Positions 35,739 through 47,177 of a stretch of DNA of 64,000 nt are shown one piece after another. The translations under genes were made by a program, and so were the position numbers. Positions within the stretch are counted from its first letter, which is position 1. Each line of letters starts with the position of its first letter. The notes beneath the pieces are model-generated. The model had not been told where the DNA came from, searched no databases, and worked only from the letters and a program-made list of their open reading frames with translations. Where the stretch lies: contig OX579636.1 in assembly GCA_951230915.1 (NCBI GenBank), forward strand, positions 22,875,567 through 22,939,566. The letters run 5' to 3'. This DNA is from Antitrichia curtipendula (taxonomy: Eukaryota > Streptophyta > Bryopsida > Hypnales > Leucodontaceae).

Positions 35739-36371
35739 GGATGGCAGTTTGTGAACTCTCAAAACTGGAAGTTTTAAACAAACCAGAAAAGTGAACCCTT
35801 AAAAGTCAAAGAATCTATTTCTAAGTAAAGCAGTAACTCAGTCACCTGGTTTTTACAAACTGCCAGTTTGAACCGCAGGTTTTGACTTGTGTGGGCCGGC
35901 CTTTGAGAGATTGCTAGGACAGGAACCACCTGGTGACTGCGAGAACCGGTTCTGGCCCACGCATTACACGTGACCCAACCAGGAAACGATTATTGCATGG
36001 GACTGGTCAGAATTATATTGAGGATGCTTGAGAAGGTACCAGAATTTGATAAGCAAGCTACTGCAGTGCTATAAGGATAGAGCCGCAAATATACAAAAAG
36101 TAAATAAATAGAAATTGAAAGATAATATATGGAAAACTCAAGTAACAATTATTAAGACCATTTACATTTGTATTGATGCACTTTCATTGTAAGCACTTGC
36201 CCCAAACTCACTTGCTTACTGGATTCTCAATCCAAGATATCGTGCAAAATCTATACATATTTTACACTCTATAGAGTACTTATGTGCTAAGTTGAACTAA
36301 TCTTGGATAATACAAAGAAAAATGTGGACTGTACAGGAGGCATGAATTGCATGATGATTTGGATTTTTTTT
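35739..36371. other. Gene-free spacer
   Basis: A GC-richer stretch (about 35870-36000: GGGCCGGCC..., CGCATTACACGTGACC) and AT-rich remainder. No gene or clear element boundary seen. Confidence 0.4.
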
Positions 36372-36699
36372 AAAGGAAAATTTCATGGATACCCCTGAAG
36401 TATGCAATATTTCATATATACCTCTCATTTTTCAAAAGTTTCATAAATACCCTTGGGCCAAAAATTTTAGGCATGTGTTTTGCTATGCAAGTCACTTCCT
36501 TCTCCCTTTGTATGTACATTACTTCTTTCTTGTTATGAGTACGCATAAAAGAAGAAGGGAAGTGGCATGCACAACAACACAACAAAAAAAATGCCTAATT
36601 TTTTTGGTTCACTGGTATTTGTGATATTTTTGAAAAAGCATGGGTATCTATGAAAATATTGCAAACTTCAGGGTTATCCATGATTTTTTTTTTTTTTCC
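36372..36699. mobile_element. ~328-bp foldback MITE, same family as 33336-33655
   Basis: Starts AAGGAAAATTTCATGGATACC and ends with the inverted form GGGTTATCCATGATTTTTTT. The middle includes a CTTCCTTCTCCCTTTGTATG-like segment shared with the first copy. Confidence 0.75.
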
Positions 36700-37805
36700 A
36701 ATGTCATCATTTTTGTGCACATCCTCTAATACTAAAACCTTCAATCATAGATTCTTTTTTTGAAGAGATATTTAATTACAATTTCAAGTGGACACATACT
36801 AACACAAATCCCAATTTATTTTTGCCTTAAGAGTTGCCATTTTTTAATTTTTAGAAATAGGTAAATGTGATTTTGGTACGAGACTTGAGAGAGCCTCCTT
36901 TTACTGATTTGAAAACCGGCATGTGCAAAGAGAAACGACAATGTTGGTTATCCTAAAACAGGTGTAAGAGCATCATTCTTCACTTGTCAATGAACTTTAA
37001 ACAAAGGCCTAGGACAAGGTTTTGCTGATTATTTGGGTTGTTTTTTCAGTCCACTTAAGGTAGTAGCATCCATAAGCGTTAGTGTTCCCATGGCCGTCAC
37101 TTGACAGTGGCTAGGGCTAATTAATAAAAATACAAATGGTTGTGGGTGATGGTATGATGGTTATGGGTGATGAGGTGATGGTTGTGGGTGACTAGATTGA
37201 CGGTTTTGAGTACCCATCTCACTATTTAAGAACTAACAAGCCTTGTTTTTAGCATCTCTTACACAAGGTTCCTACAATTTCAGTAATTTGAACTTTGAAA
37301 ATCTCTCACCACTACATAGCATTTCAAAACCCTAATTAAGCAACTTGAATATTTTTAAACCTTATTTCTAATCTATTCTAAAATTTTTGTCCCTTTCCAC
37401 TTAGTCTAACCACTCCATTTTCCTTATTCTCATGCTTATGGATGTTGCTACCTTATCTTGTATTAAACCATGCATTTTAACAAAGACAATGCTCAGCTTT
37501 TTTTCCTAGGTTTTTCAAATTTGTTTGTTGTGGTTGTCATTCGACTGACGGTGCTACTTTTGTGTTGTGTTGTGTTTATAGGGTGTGTTTTGGATAGGGG
37601 TGCTTTGAGCTTTGTGGATAGACAGAAAATGAACATTGTAACAGTGTATTGGGCTAATTTCGGAAAAAACACCAATTTTTGAGACTGCTGAATTTTTCAT
37701 TTTTGAGAAATTTTTGATGATTTAGACTGAATGTGATGATGATTTCTTCAAAACCTAACATCTGAATATTGAAAGTCTTGAAATAATCATCAAGAAACTC
37801 ACTTT
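36700..37805. other. Gene-free spacer with a short minisatellite
   Basis: About three copies of a 20-21-bp unit (ATGGTTGTGGGTGATGGT) lie at 37137-37192. The frame at 37470-37682 has a hydrophobic translation but no conserved features and no supporting splice or promoter context. Confidence 0.5.
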
Positions 37806-38742
37806 TTAACCCCTAAAGGACCATTGTCCATTCGGGGGACAAATAGGATTTCAAGCAGGTACCTACAGTCTCAATTTTTGTCCTGATTTTTTGAAACTTT
37901 TTTAGAAGATAGGAAAACACATTAGCTTTTCGGGAGTATAACTTTTGTTCCAATCAATGCCCCAAAGCAAAAGTTATGCCCAAATAAGTTTAAAATAGGG
38001 GGGTCCGGGCAGCAAACAAAATTTTCTACAAAACCTTGAAATAATTTTTAATTTTTTTTTCTTGTAGATTATGTTTTTGTCTACATTTGAAGCTTTGATT
38101 CATTCAATTTGGACTAGTTATGAGAAAGTTATGGACAATCTTGTTTTTTGGGCACTTCAAGCATCCTCCTGAAAAAATAACTTATAAACTTCATTTTTGA
38201 ATGCAAATTTAACATTTTTGCAAAAAAAACTATTGGAATGGGTGAAGATTGCTTGCTAGAACAATCTCACCATTGGGATTATTGTGATTCAATTCCATTG
38301 CAAGGTTATCAACAATGTAAAATTTTGTTCAATCTCAAACCTTCTTCTATTTAATGTTTTTTCTAAGAATGAAAATTAGGTATTTTTAGTTTTTTTTTTT
38401 TTTCAAAGATTCTCAAGTCTCAACTCAATTCCCCACCATAAAAAAATAAACCTCAAAACTCCATAGTGCAAAAGTTTTAAGTTAAAAAAGTTCAAAGTCA
38501 AATAATCTAGTTGTGCAAGGTGCAGAAAAGCTTGTTTTTTACACTTTAAACGCTTATATCTTGCAATCTATGGAGTCAAAGCTTTTAGTTTTGAATGACA
38601 CATTCTTATACAAGTCTAGTACAAGATCCTACGGTCAGATATGCAAAAAGGCCAATTTTCAAACTTTTTTACTCTTTGCCATAGAAGTGGTAGTTTGGAG
38701 TGTCTTTTGACAAAATAAAGGGCTTGGTCCTTTAGGGGTTAA
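37806..38742. mobile_element. TTAA-flanked non-autonomous element (937 bp), best-preserved copy
   Basis: Starts TTAACCCCTAAAGGACC at 37806 and ends GGTCCTTTAGGGGTTAA at 38742, perfectly inverted termini flanked by TTAA. No coding frame. Just downstream, another GGGGTTAA at 38811-38817 marks a small related fragment. Confidence 0.8.
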
Positions 38743-38817
38743 TCACCAAGAGATTCTCATAAATGCAAACTTCAATATCCCTAAAATCCGTTTTGGGAAT
38801 TTTTTTTTAGGGGTTAA

Positions 38818-39195
38818 GCCTTGAAGGGCCCTTGGGCTCTAGAGATACAGTGTTAGATGGTAGCAATTAACATCCAAAAGTTTGAATTAGCTGGAAATTA
38901 AGTGCTACAATCATACATATTGGAGGATTTAGAGGGTTGTATGATGGTGGGTGCATATTTTTTTTGGAAAGCCCTCAAAGCAGCTCAAACATGTCAGAAC
39001 ACAACCGTACATACGGCCGCAAAGGGTTTTTTTGTGATATTCAAGGGTTAACAAATATTGTGTTCCCTATGCTTGTTGTTGAAGTATGGAGCATATTAGA
39101 GAGCAAGATGCCTTTCCATCCATCTATGTACTTGCAATATTTCACGACCATTTCCTGTCTGCCTTTGTCGTGAAGGTCAAGGGGAGATGCTGCAA
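38818..39195. other. Gene-free spacer
   Basis: Short frames only (38937-39173 plus, 39041-39322 minus), starting partly at non-ATG codons and lacking conserved features. Confidence 0.4.
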
Positions 39196-39597
39196 GGGCA
39201 TCCCCAATCCATCCGTTGGAGGAGCCCTGAGAAGTGTGCTTGACCGTGTTTGACTCTAAGTGAGTTGCAAAGCAAAGGCATTTCCCCAGTATAGCAGCCA
39301 CAATGCAAGCAAGTTTTGACACTCATTAACCACATTTTTTAAATAGTTTATGTCTTTTTTAAGTGCTTATATGAGGAGGTTCATGTCAAAAATATCTGAA
39401 ATTATGTCAGAGTCAAAAAATCAGACCGTTGTCAGGACTCTAAATAGTGAAAATATGCAAGGGCTTTGGCATGGGGAGCCCTGAAAAATGCAGTTGCAAG
39501 TACTTGCTGCATTGGAACCTTCATTTCACTCAAGCTGGGTATAACACTCTCTACAAAGTTTTGCCTGCCTGTGTTACGGCTGCATTGGGGATGCTAT
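39196..39597. mobile_element. ~400-bp MITE with GGGCATCCCCAAT termini
   Basis: The left end GGGCATCCCCAAT (39196-39208) and right end ATTGGGGATGCT (39584-39595) are inverted. No coding content. No clear target duplication was found. Confidence 0.5.
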
Positions 39598-39609
39598 AAG
39601 TATCATTTG

Positions 39610-39759
39610 CCCCAGGCACATGCACCCTAACGAGAGAATATAGGGGCACTTTTGGGGGACCCAAGGTTCCTTACGTGAGAGAGCCCTCTCTCACGTAAGG
39701 GACCTTGGGTCTCCAAAAAGTGCCCCTATATTCTCTCGTTAGGGTGCATGTGCCTGGGG
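39610..39759. repeat. 150-bp near-perfect hairpin (~70-bp arms)
   Basis: The left arm, CCCCAGGCACATGCACCC onward, is mirrored by the right arm, ...GGGTGCATGTGCCTGGGG. There are only a few mismatches and a loop of a few bases around 39683. An RNA copy in either direction would be a long perfect stem. It may be a MITE hairpin or a small-RNA precursor. Confidence 0.9.
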
Positions 39760-40678
39760 TAATTGAGTTGTAAGTATCATTGAGTTGTTCGTAAGGAGTC
39801 GCACTTCCATGACGACTTGAATGCAGCGAAGGTGAGTGCGTCAGTGGGGTCACCACGGACTTCTCGCCTACAACATAAAAAAAACCCACACCCAGGGGAG
39901 GGGCAAATATCTATCTCTTCATGTCGTCACCTGTGATCGAATAAGCTGCGTGTGGCGTGATCTCCGCAGCTTCGAAACGTGACTGAAATTTGCCCCTCAC
40001 CACGGACATCTTGCCCAGGTACATGCGTTCCACCAATACCATTCCACACCCTTCGAATCTCCTACTAACTTAGTTAGTATATATACTTCGCACATGGTCT
40101 CCGATCGAACACTGTGAAATTTTGATCTGATCGCTACCCACAAGCGCACGCAGCAGATTTGAAGTACACTAATCGACTCGGTCTTCGGACGCATACTGCA
40201 GAAGTAGCTACTGGTAGGGCTTCAACCTTTTCCTTGCTGAGCAGCCACAAACGTTTTGCATTGTAGTCTAATGTTGGCTCCATTGATGCTCGCTTGTGGG
40301 TATCGACGAGTCCGGGGCAGTCGCGACTAGCTACTTACTAGTTCCTGGATGCAGTGCCTCGTTTTGATATTTATAGAAGCGCGCGGTTTTATTGTTGTAT
40401 GTTAATAGATTGACACCCGTCGGTAGGTAGTTTGAATGTTTACCATAAGTTGCCGCTTGTTCTTTGTCTTCGTGTTACGAGGTGGAAGCTATTTATACCG
40501 CCGCAGATCGTTCGTACTATCAGTGAAATATTTCAAATATTGTAGACCTATATAACGGTCACTGTAAGTTAATGGCTGTTGAACGCAAGAGTGGTTGATA
40601 CCTGACTGACATGTGTGGGAAGTTGTTGTTGTGATATCGGACTTGTAGAGATTGGCGGTCTGTTCGGAGGAGTACCGG
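39760..40678. other. Upstream region of the phospholipase gene
   Basis: Probable promoter and 5' leader of the gene at 40679. No other gene is seen. Confidence 0.4.
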
Positions 40679-42508
40679 ATGGCGACCATGGCTGCAAACG
40701 CAGTGCAATGCGCTCAGGCCATTGTCTGTGTTCCACGTGCTAGAATGCAAGGGGTTCACGTCGCGTTGCCTGGGATGCCGTCCCGTGCATTTGCAATGAA
40801 ACAGGAGCTTCAGGGTCAAGCGCTCAAGATTAATGTGAACACCGATATCTCGAGAGCTGGAACCCGAGCTGGGAAGGTGGTGGTGTGCCGAAGCGTGGGA
40901 GAGGAGATGGAGGTGTCCTCCAACGTGATCGAGCAAGAGACGTTGATCTCGTCCACCCTGGCATCGCGGTGGCGGGAGATCCAAGGCGCGAACGACTGGG
41001 AAGGGCTGCTGGACCCTTTAGATATGGATCTGCGCATGGAGCTCATTCGGTACGAGGAGTTTGCACAATCCTGCTACGACACATTTGACAGCCAGCCGCA
41101 TTCCAAGTACATGGGCTCCTCGCTCTTCAACAAGGACAAGATGTTTGAGAAGGTGGGCTTACCCGACACGGGCTACGAAATCACGGACTACTTAATTATT
41201 CGCCACGACGAGCGTGGACAGCCTCATCCTCCGCAACGAAGCCGAGGACGCCTGGAGCCGCGATTCCAACTGGATCGGCTACATCGCCGTTTACACGGAC
41301 GAGGAGAAGATCAGAAAGATGGGGCGGCGTGACATCGTGCTCGCATGGCGCGGCACCGCTACGAAGCTGGAGTGGGCTGCCAACCTCGCCCGGAAGCTCG
41401 TCCCGTGCAGTCTGGATGTTCGCACGCAGGAAGGGAAGGCGTGGAACATGAAGGTGATGCTGGAACAGGGGTTCCTCAACCTCTACACCACAAGGAACAC
41501 GCAAACGATGTATAATCAGGACAGCGTGCGCGACCAGGTTCTTACAGAGATCAAACGGTTGATCAAGAAATACGACAAGGAGCGTCTCAGTATCACCATC
41601 ACAGGTCACAGCCTGGGTGGCGCATTGTCCGTCTTGTCGGCTTACGACATAGCGGTGTCCGGTGTGAATCGACACGGTGAGGACGTGGAAATCAAGGATT
41701 TTGAGGAGAAAAAAACAGAGTCAACTAATAATTCGAGTCCTGGCGCAACAAAGGGCACCAACATCATCCCTGTCACTGCATTTACCTTCGCCGGCCCCCG
41801 CGCCGGCAACAATCCCTTCGCAGGTATTAATAGCACCCTGACTTCCGGCATGCATGATTTCAAGCCCTAATTTTGAACTGGAGCTTTTATTTATTTATAT
41901 ATCCAGGATGGATGCGAGTTATTCAAGGGGCAGGGATTCACGTGTGTTGCTTTGATTTACTGTGTGCAGATATTGTGCGGGAGTTGGGCGTGAAGGTGTT
42001 GCGGGTGACGAATAAGCAAGACATGGTGCCCAAAGTACCCAGCTTGTTATTCAACGAGGAGTTCACCGTCTTCAACAACATCCTCGACAAGTTTCCATTC
42101 ACGTACTCTCATGTTGGAGCTGAGATTGAAATAGATCACGATCTGTCTCCGGAGTTCAAAGCACGGGGCAGCCTTCTGAACGCGCACAACATGGAAGCGT
42201 ACGTGCACTTGCTCACAGGGTACCACGGTCTTGGAAAACCATGGAAACCGGTGGTAGAGCGCGACATCGCTCTCATCAACAAAGCCTCGGAATTCGTCTG
42301 CCCTAAACGCACCGGCATTCCTGGCAACTGGTGGCAGCTGAAGAACAAAGGCCTCAAACGGAACAGCGAGGGCAAATGGGTGCAAATGGAGCGCGACTAC
42401 GAAGACGTGCCAGACCACATCCTGCAGGCGAGACAGACCAAAAGCCTGGAGGAAAGCTCCTACAATGGTAACGCCATTACTTTCAACAGTAATGCTGTGC
42501 AAAGTTAA
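40679..42508 (+). pseudogene. Class I phospholipase A1 (Lipase_3, DAD1/DGL-like), 4-bp frameshift
   Basis: Two exons, 40679-41823 and 41970-42508, would encode about 559 residues. The first 80 residues are rich in Ala, Arg and Val with few acids, like a chloroplast transit peptide. Family hallmarks follow: YEEFAQSCYDTFD, DAWSRDSNWIGYIAVYTDE, DIVLAWRGT, the lipase box GHSLGGAL (catalytic Ser), FAGPRAGN, VTNKQDMVPKVP (Asp) and HVGAEIEID (His), with a PLA1-type C-terminus (YHGLGKPW, NWWQLKNKG). This family cleaves sn-1 acyl chains of plastid lipids and can feed oxylipin synthesis. At 41195-41198 four extra bases (ATTA) shift the frame between EITDYL and FATTSVDSLIL. Both sides match the family in their own frame, so this is a recent break or sequence error. 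Intron 41824-41969 joins phase 1 (GAT, Asp). Confidence 0.88.
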
Positions 42509-42770
42509 GCTAAGCTAAGCTAGCGCAAGAGAGTTTAGCATTTGCAGGGCTAATTATATTTGTGAATAACTTACGGGTATTAATGATTCCTTCAGGCTTC
42601 TTTCTGTACCTCACATGATGTTACGCCTGCCTGCCACTACAAATCATTCCTAATATATAATTAGACAGTTTTGTAATGTAATTTAGATCAGATACGTGAC
42701 GTGTGTGTTGTTCAGTCCGGAGAGCTTTAAGCTTACTAAATATCTATACAGCAATGTGTGTAGTACAGCC

Positions 42771-44013
42771 CTCGGGGAGGTCACTTCCCCTTATGTTTTG
42801 TAACCACGTGCGTTAACCACCTATTTGTTTGGAGGCTATTTACTTAGTAATCATGATTTTAAAGGACCCTTTTAGTAGAAAAAAAGCTACTTGGTCTTAA
42901 TTTTAAGCACCCTATAGGTAATTATAAATGAAAATCTAACTTAATTTTTGGCATGCTATAGTATTTATAAACTTTATGAATTTTGTTTTGTTTGATAATG
43001 AAGGATTTTTGGGTGAATGTTGGGCATAAAAATATGCAACATATATTAAAAATTAGGATCAAACTTAACCCTTAACTTTATGAACGACCAGAATGTGGTC
43101 AATTTGTTTTTTGAAGTGCTTTTTCTATTATTAAAAATATTTACATGAAGTTGTACTTGAAGTGATGCTTTGAAGAATCAAGTTGGCCATCTTTATATGC
43201 GGTTAGATTTACATAATAAGCTATTTTTTTGTTATTTTTAAATCCCAAAGCATAGGTGGTTGGATGCTTGAACAAAAAAGTCAATAGATTAGGGGGATTT
43301 GGCCAATGTAAGCGTAGCATATGAAAGGATAAGTCTAGCTTGTAAATGGTGTTTTGACCTTTGAAATGCACATTTTGATTCAATTTTCACTCTTTTACTA
43401 AATAAAAATTTCACATTATGTCTTTTGGGCTATCCTTTAATTTCATCAATTGTTTTTTATCATTGGAATTCTCATCGCTTTATTATCTAATTGACATTTC
43501 ATATTACACTCACTAAATTATTTAATTTGAAAATGTTGGTGTATCAAGGTCATAAACTTATGTTTTATAGGCCCAAAAATAATAAAATTTGTTATTATAA
43601 ACTCCCAACTTGTAAACATTCCAATTTATAACAAGTTGACAATTTTCTACAATGTTTCACATTATTTGAAGGCAATTAAAGTAGAAATTTTTAATGATAA
43701 CTATGCCAACAATCAAATCTTTATTTAAATCTCATCATATATATTTCATTCATCCTTTAGAAAGACTAAGGATTATACTCATCCTAAAATTAATTTTTTT
43801 TCTTTTATGATTTTATTCACACTAATTTATATCTACTTTTTTTTAAATCAAAAGATTTTTCAATACCCTATTTTATATAGAATGATGTTTCAAGAATTAA
43901 ATCCAGGCTAAAATAAATCTACATCATTTATAAATTTTTGCTCCAATGAATAAAATTCACCCTATAGTTTAACTCACGTGGTTTTCTACTTTTCGCAAAG
44001 TGACCTCCCCGAG
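42771..44013. mobile_element. Non-autonomous TIR element, 1,243 bp, 8-bp TSD
   Basis: Perfect 16-bp termini (CTCGGGGAGGTCACTT and its complement) flanked by an exact 8-bp duplication GTACAGCC (42763-42770, 44014-44021). The subterminal CACGTGGTTTTCTA-like stretches match the 563-bp copy at 9056-9618. No gene inside. It lies about 260 bp beyond the phospholipase stop. Confidence 0.9.
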
Positions 44014-44021
44014 GTACAGCC

Positions 44022-45196
44022 AGTGTTTTATCCAGTTCCTTGCTTTGTGTGCCAACATCATCATACAATGCATACATGAACACTTTTCTTGATATTCTCA
44101 AGGGAATGTGTAGCTGATTTATGGGTAAGCTAGTCGTGGACAAATTGCCTGTTTATTTGCCGCATACGTCTGAACTCTTACTAGTCCCTCTTATGAAGTC
44201 AAGTCATAATTGACTTCAGAAAAATGGTAGAAAGAGCTTATTTTGTACATGCTAGTTACATACACATGGTAGTTGACATGAAGCTAGGACGCGGATTTAA
44301 AACCATGTCACGTAGACAAAAAAAAATATCAACAATTTGGTTTTTTTACTTTTTAGGCCAAAAATTTCAAATGCAACATTGAATAGACCTGCTTGTTGGT
44401 CTTGTCCTCTGACCAAATCTCACCCCAAAACAACAACCATGATGCTAGCAACTTTAGCAAAGAGAATTACACTAATTTATCTGTTGGTGTGTCATACGCA
44501 CTTGTTATGAATCTGATATTGTGCGAATGCAAATCATGCTAATTTCCATACAAGACAAGTCAGATGTTACTGAAGTTACTTCCACTAACTAAGTAGTCTG
44601 CAAGGACACAAAAACATTTCAGTGATGTAAGAAAATAAATTGCTTTCATTATATGCCGAAGTTAATGACATCGCACTACTGTTGCTACTGCGCTATTTGA
44701 TGTATGGGATTCAGTCGCATTATCATAATGATATTTATTAGATTTTAATTGAGAGACTCACTGTAGAAAACATTGTGGAATATTTCCAGCAAATTTATTG
44801 AATCTCATCCTATTCTGTTGCGCTTCATCACTATTTCTTGGCACAAGAAATGGAGTCTTAGGTGCCAAGCTAGGTGCATTCTCCATGCAAATTTTCTCTA
44901 CTCATCCCTTGATGAATTGGATTTTAACAATAGACTTTGAGGAGACCATGTCCCCAATTTCAAGGAATTTCAACCAAAAATTTCACTCAACTTGCTGAAT
45001 TTAATTTCACCATATTGCGACTCACCCTAATGTTACATTTACTACGATTCTCTGTTCCTCACTTCACTGAGCAACCCCACATGCCTTGAGTGTGCAAGCA
45101 GACTTTCTAGTACCATTCATGTTTGTTCTCCTCTACCTAGAAGTTCCGCTTGTATTGAGTATGTGCTGACATTCTCTCTCTTTGGTGATGGAACAG
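44022..45196. other. Gene-free spacer
   Basis: The frame at 44798-44998 has no recognised motif. No other gene seen. Confidence 0.4.
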
Positions 45197-45298
45197 ATCG
45201 TGGAGGATTGTGATGAACGGTTGTCAAGTGACACTGTAGACCAGTTTTTAGCTAAAATAGAGGAAATTTTACCGCCAGTTCTAGAGCCCGAATCGTAG
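45197..45298 (+). CDS. Possible orphan terminal exon
   Basis: After an acceptor-like GGTGATGGAACAG, a 33-codon frame (IVEDCDERLSSDTVDQFLAK, IEEILPPVLEPES) runs to TAG. Its acidic, helix-like composition is unlike the flanking AT-rich spacer. No upstream exons were identified, so it may be the last exon of a lost or distant gene. Confidence 0.35.
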   Translation: MVEDCDERLSSDTVDQFLAKIEEILPPVLEPES

Positions 45299-47177
45299 CA
45301 GGTTCAGGTATTGCAAGTTCTAAAATACATGATTGCTCTCTTTGGAAGGAACATCAAAGAGAAACACTTGTGGACAACAACCTGAAACCACTGGTGCAAT
45401 TAAACAAGGAATTGATCTGACATGCTATAATTGTAGCTGTACATGCTTATATTAGTTCTTTCAATTGCCAGCGACATTATGTGGTCTTGTTGATTGGATT
45501 CGGTTGATTTGAGACATCACTGTGCTTGTATGTATTCAGAGTCGTCCACGATACGTTTTGATCTATATACGCAAGCCTTATTGTGGAAGTATCTCTTGGT
45601 CAATTTGGGGCTTTACCTTCTCAATTGTAGCTGTTTGCGGCATCTCTTTAAAACTAGGGTTGGCCTTCTTCCCTACCTTCGAGTTTCTGTATGCATCTCG
45701 TTTTGTAAGTATAGTTGGGGACAAAAAGATTCATTCCTTGTTGAGAAACCATAATCAATTCCTAACCAAATTCAAAACTAATTACATATTCTAAAAGTTG
45801 TAGAAGAGAGACAAACAATGTTAAATTTTGAGGCATATCAAACAAAAAGAACTACTAGTAAAAAAATTAAGAAACAATAAATTACAATCATAGTTAGAAG
45901 GCTCTTGAAGTTGCTTTAAATCCACCACCAAGCTACCACCTCAATTTATCACTAGTCTATTCTCAATTTTGGATGCTTGCTTGATTTGAAGCACTTTCAA
46001 GTTCTAAAGAGCAATCTAAATATTGGTGGATGTTGATGAGCATGGCACATTTCTTGGGAGATGTAGGTGCAAAATTGTGTTTGGTATAGGTTAAAGGGAT
46101 ATTAGAGCAATAATCTACACCTCAATTTTTAATACATTTTGTCTCCCTCTTTAAACATCTAGAATATGTAGTTAGTTTTAAATTTGGTAAATAATTGACT
46201 TTGGAAGAAAGGTCCAAGTGAGGAATGGATCTTTTTGTCCTCGACTCTATTAGTAGATTATGGTAGCTCTGAAGAGACGCTTCCATTATGTATGCATTGT
46301 ATGTGTAGTCAGGTCTATACTTCAATTATTTCACTTCAATTGGATTGCGCTAATTTAGAACGTAAGAATATACATGTTAATGATTGATATCTTAGAGGTC
46401 CAATGTACATGGATTTATGATTCACTGGAGACAAGCTTTTGTAAATTGTCTCCTAGAAATGAGATTTAGCTGGAAAGTGAAACTTGTTTTGATTGATGAA
46501 GACTATTATTCACCATGATTGAATGAAAAAGATGTAATCATTGCTTTTGATGGTAGCCGAATCACTAGCTAATGTGACGGATGATAGATAGATAGGCTCA
46601 ACAAGGAAGTGAGAAAGCAGAGCTCCTGCCTCATGAAAATCTAAGTTAAAAATTGTGAGAATGCTGAATCCAGGTTTAAAATGTTAGAATGCCAAAGTAA
46701 CAAGAGCAAAGAGCGTGACCAAAACTCTATAGGGCTAAGAGTCAACGGCCCAAAATTCTTGGCTAGTACATTTGACGGATTATCCTTAAAATCAAACCTA
46801 GGAGATCATTGTCTCCATCAATTAACTCCTGAGTGTCCAAATGACTAAAAGTGGCAGCTTTCACATCTATACAAATTGAAATAAATCATTTAGAGAGCTC
46901 CAAGGACGCCCACAAAATGTATCAATAGAAAGCAGGAGTCATGTCCTACATTTTGAACAATAGAATATGTTTTGGAAGTCACAATAATTGAATATTAACT
47001 TCCAAAGTGGACTTTTTATTTGAGTTTGGGCAAGTCCGGGTTTTTGTTAAAGCTTGAAGGTGTTTACATACAACGTAAACAGCTCCACAAGGGCAAAACA
47101 TAAACTTGGAAAGGCTTGTTTTAGAAAGCATAAACTGTCCAACGTGAGGGAAAAGTGCTAGAAGCAAGAGAAATTAC
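45299..47177. other. Gene-free stretch beyond the deaminase exons
   Basis: I searched this stretch for the missing C-terminal exons of the adenosine deaminase and found none. Frames at 45494-45794 (plus) and 46122-46325 and 46979-47167 (minus) have no conserved motifs. Confidence 0.45.

Noticed and set aside
37470..37682. Hydrophobic 70-codon frame (possible membrane protein)
   Set aside because: No homology signal, no gene context and AT-rich composition; hydrophobicity follows from T-rich codons.
41155..41220. A short intron explaining the phospholipase frame change
   Set aside because: It would delete conserved family residues (GYEITDYL...ATTSVDS); a 4-bp insertion explains the data better.
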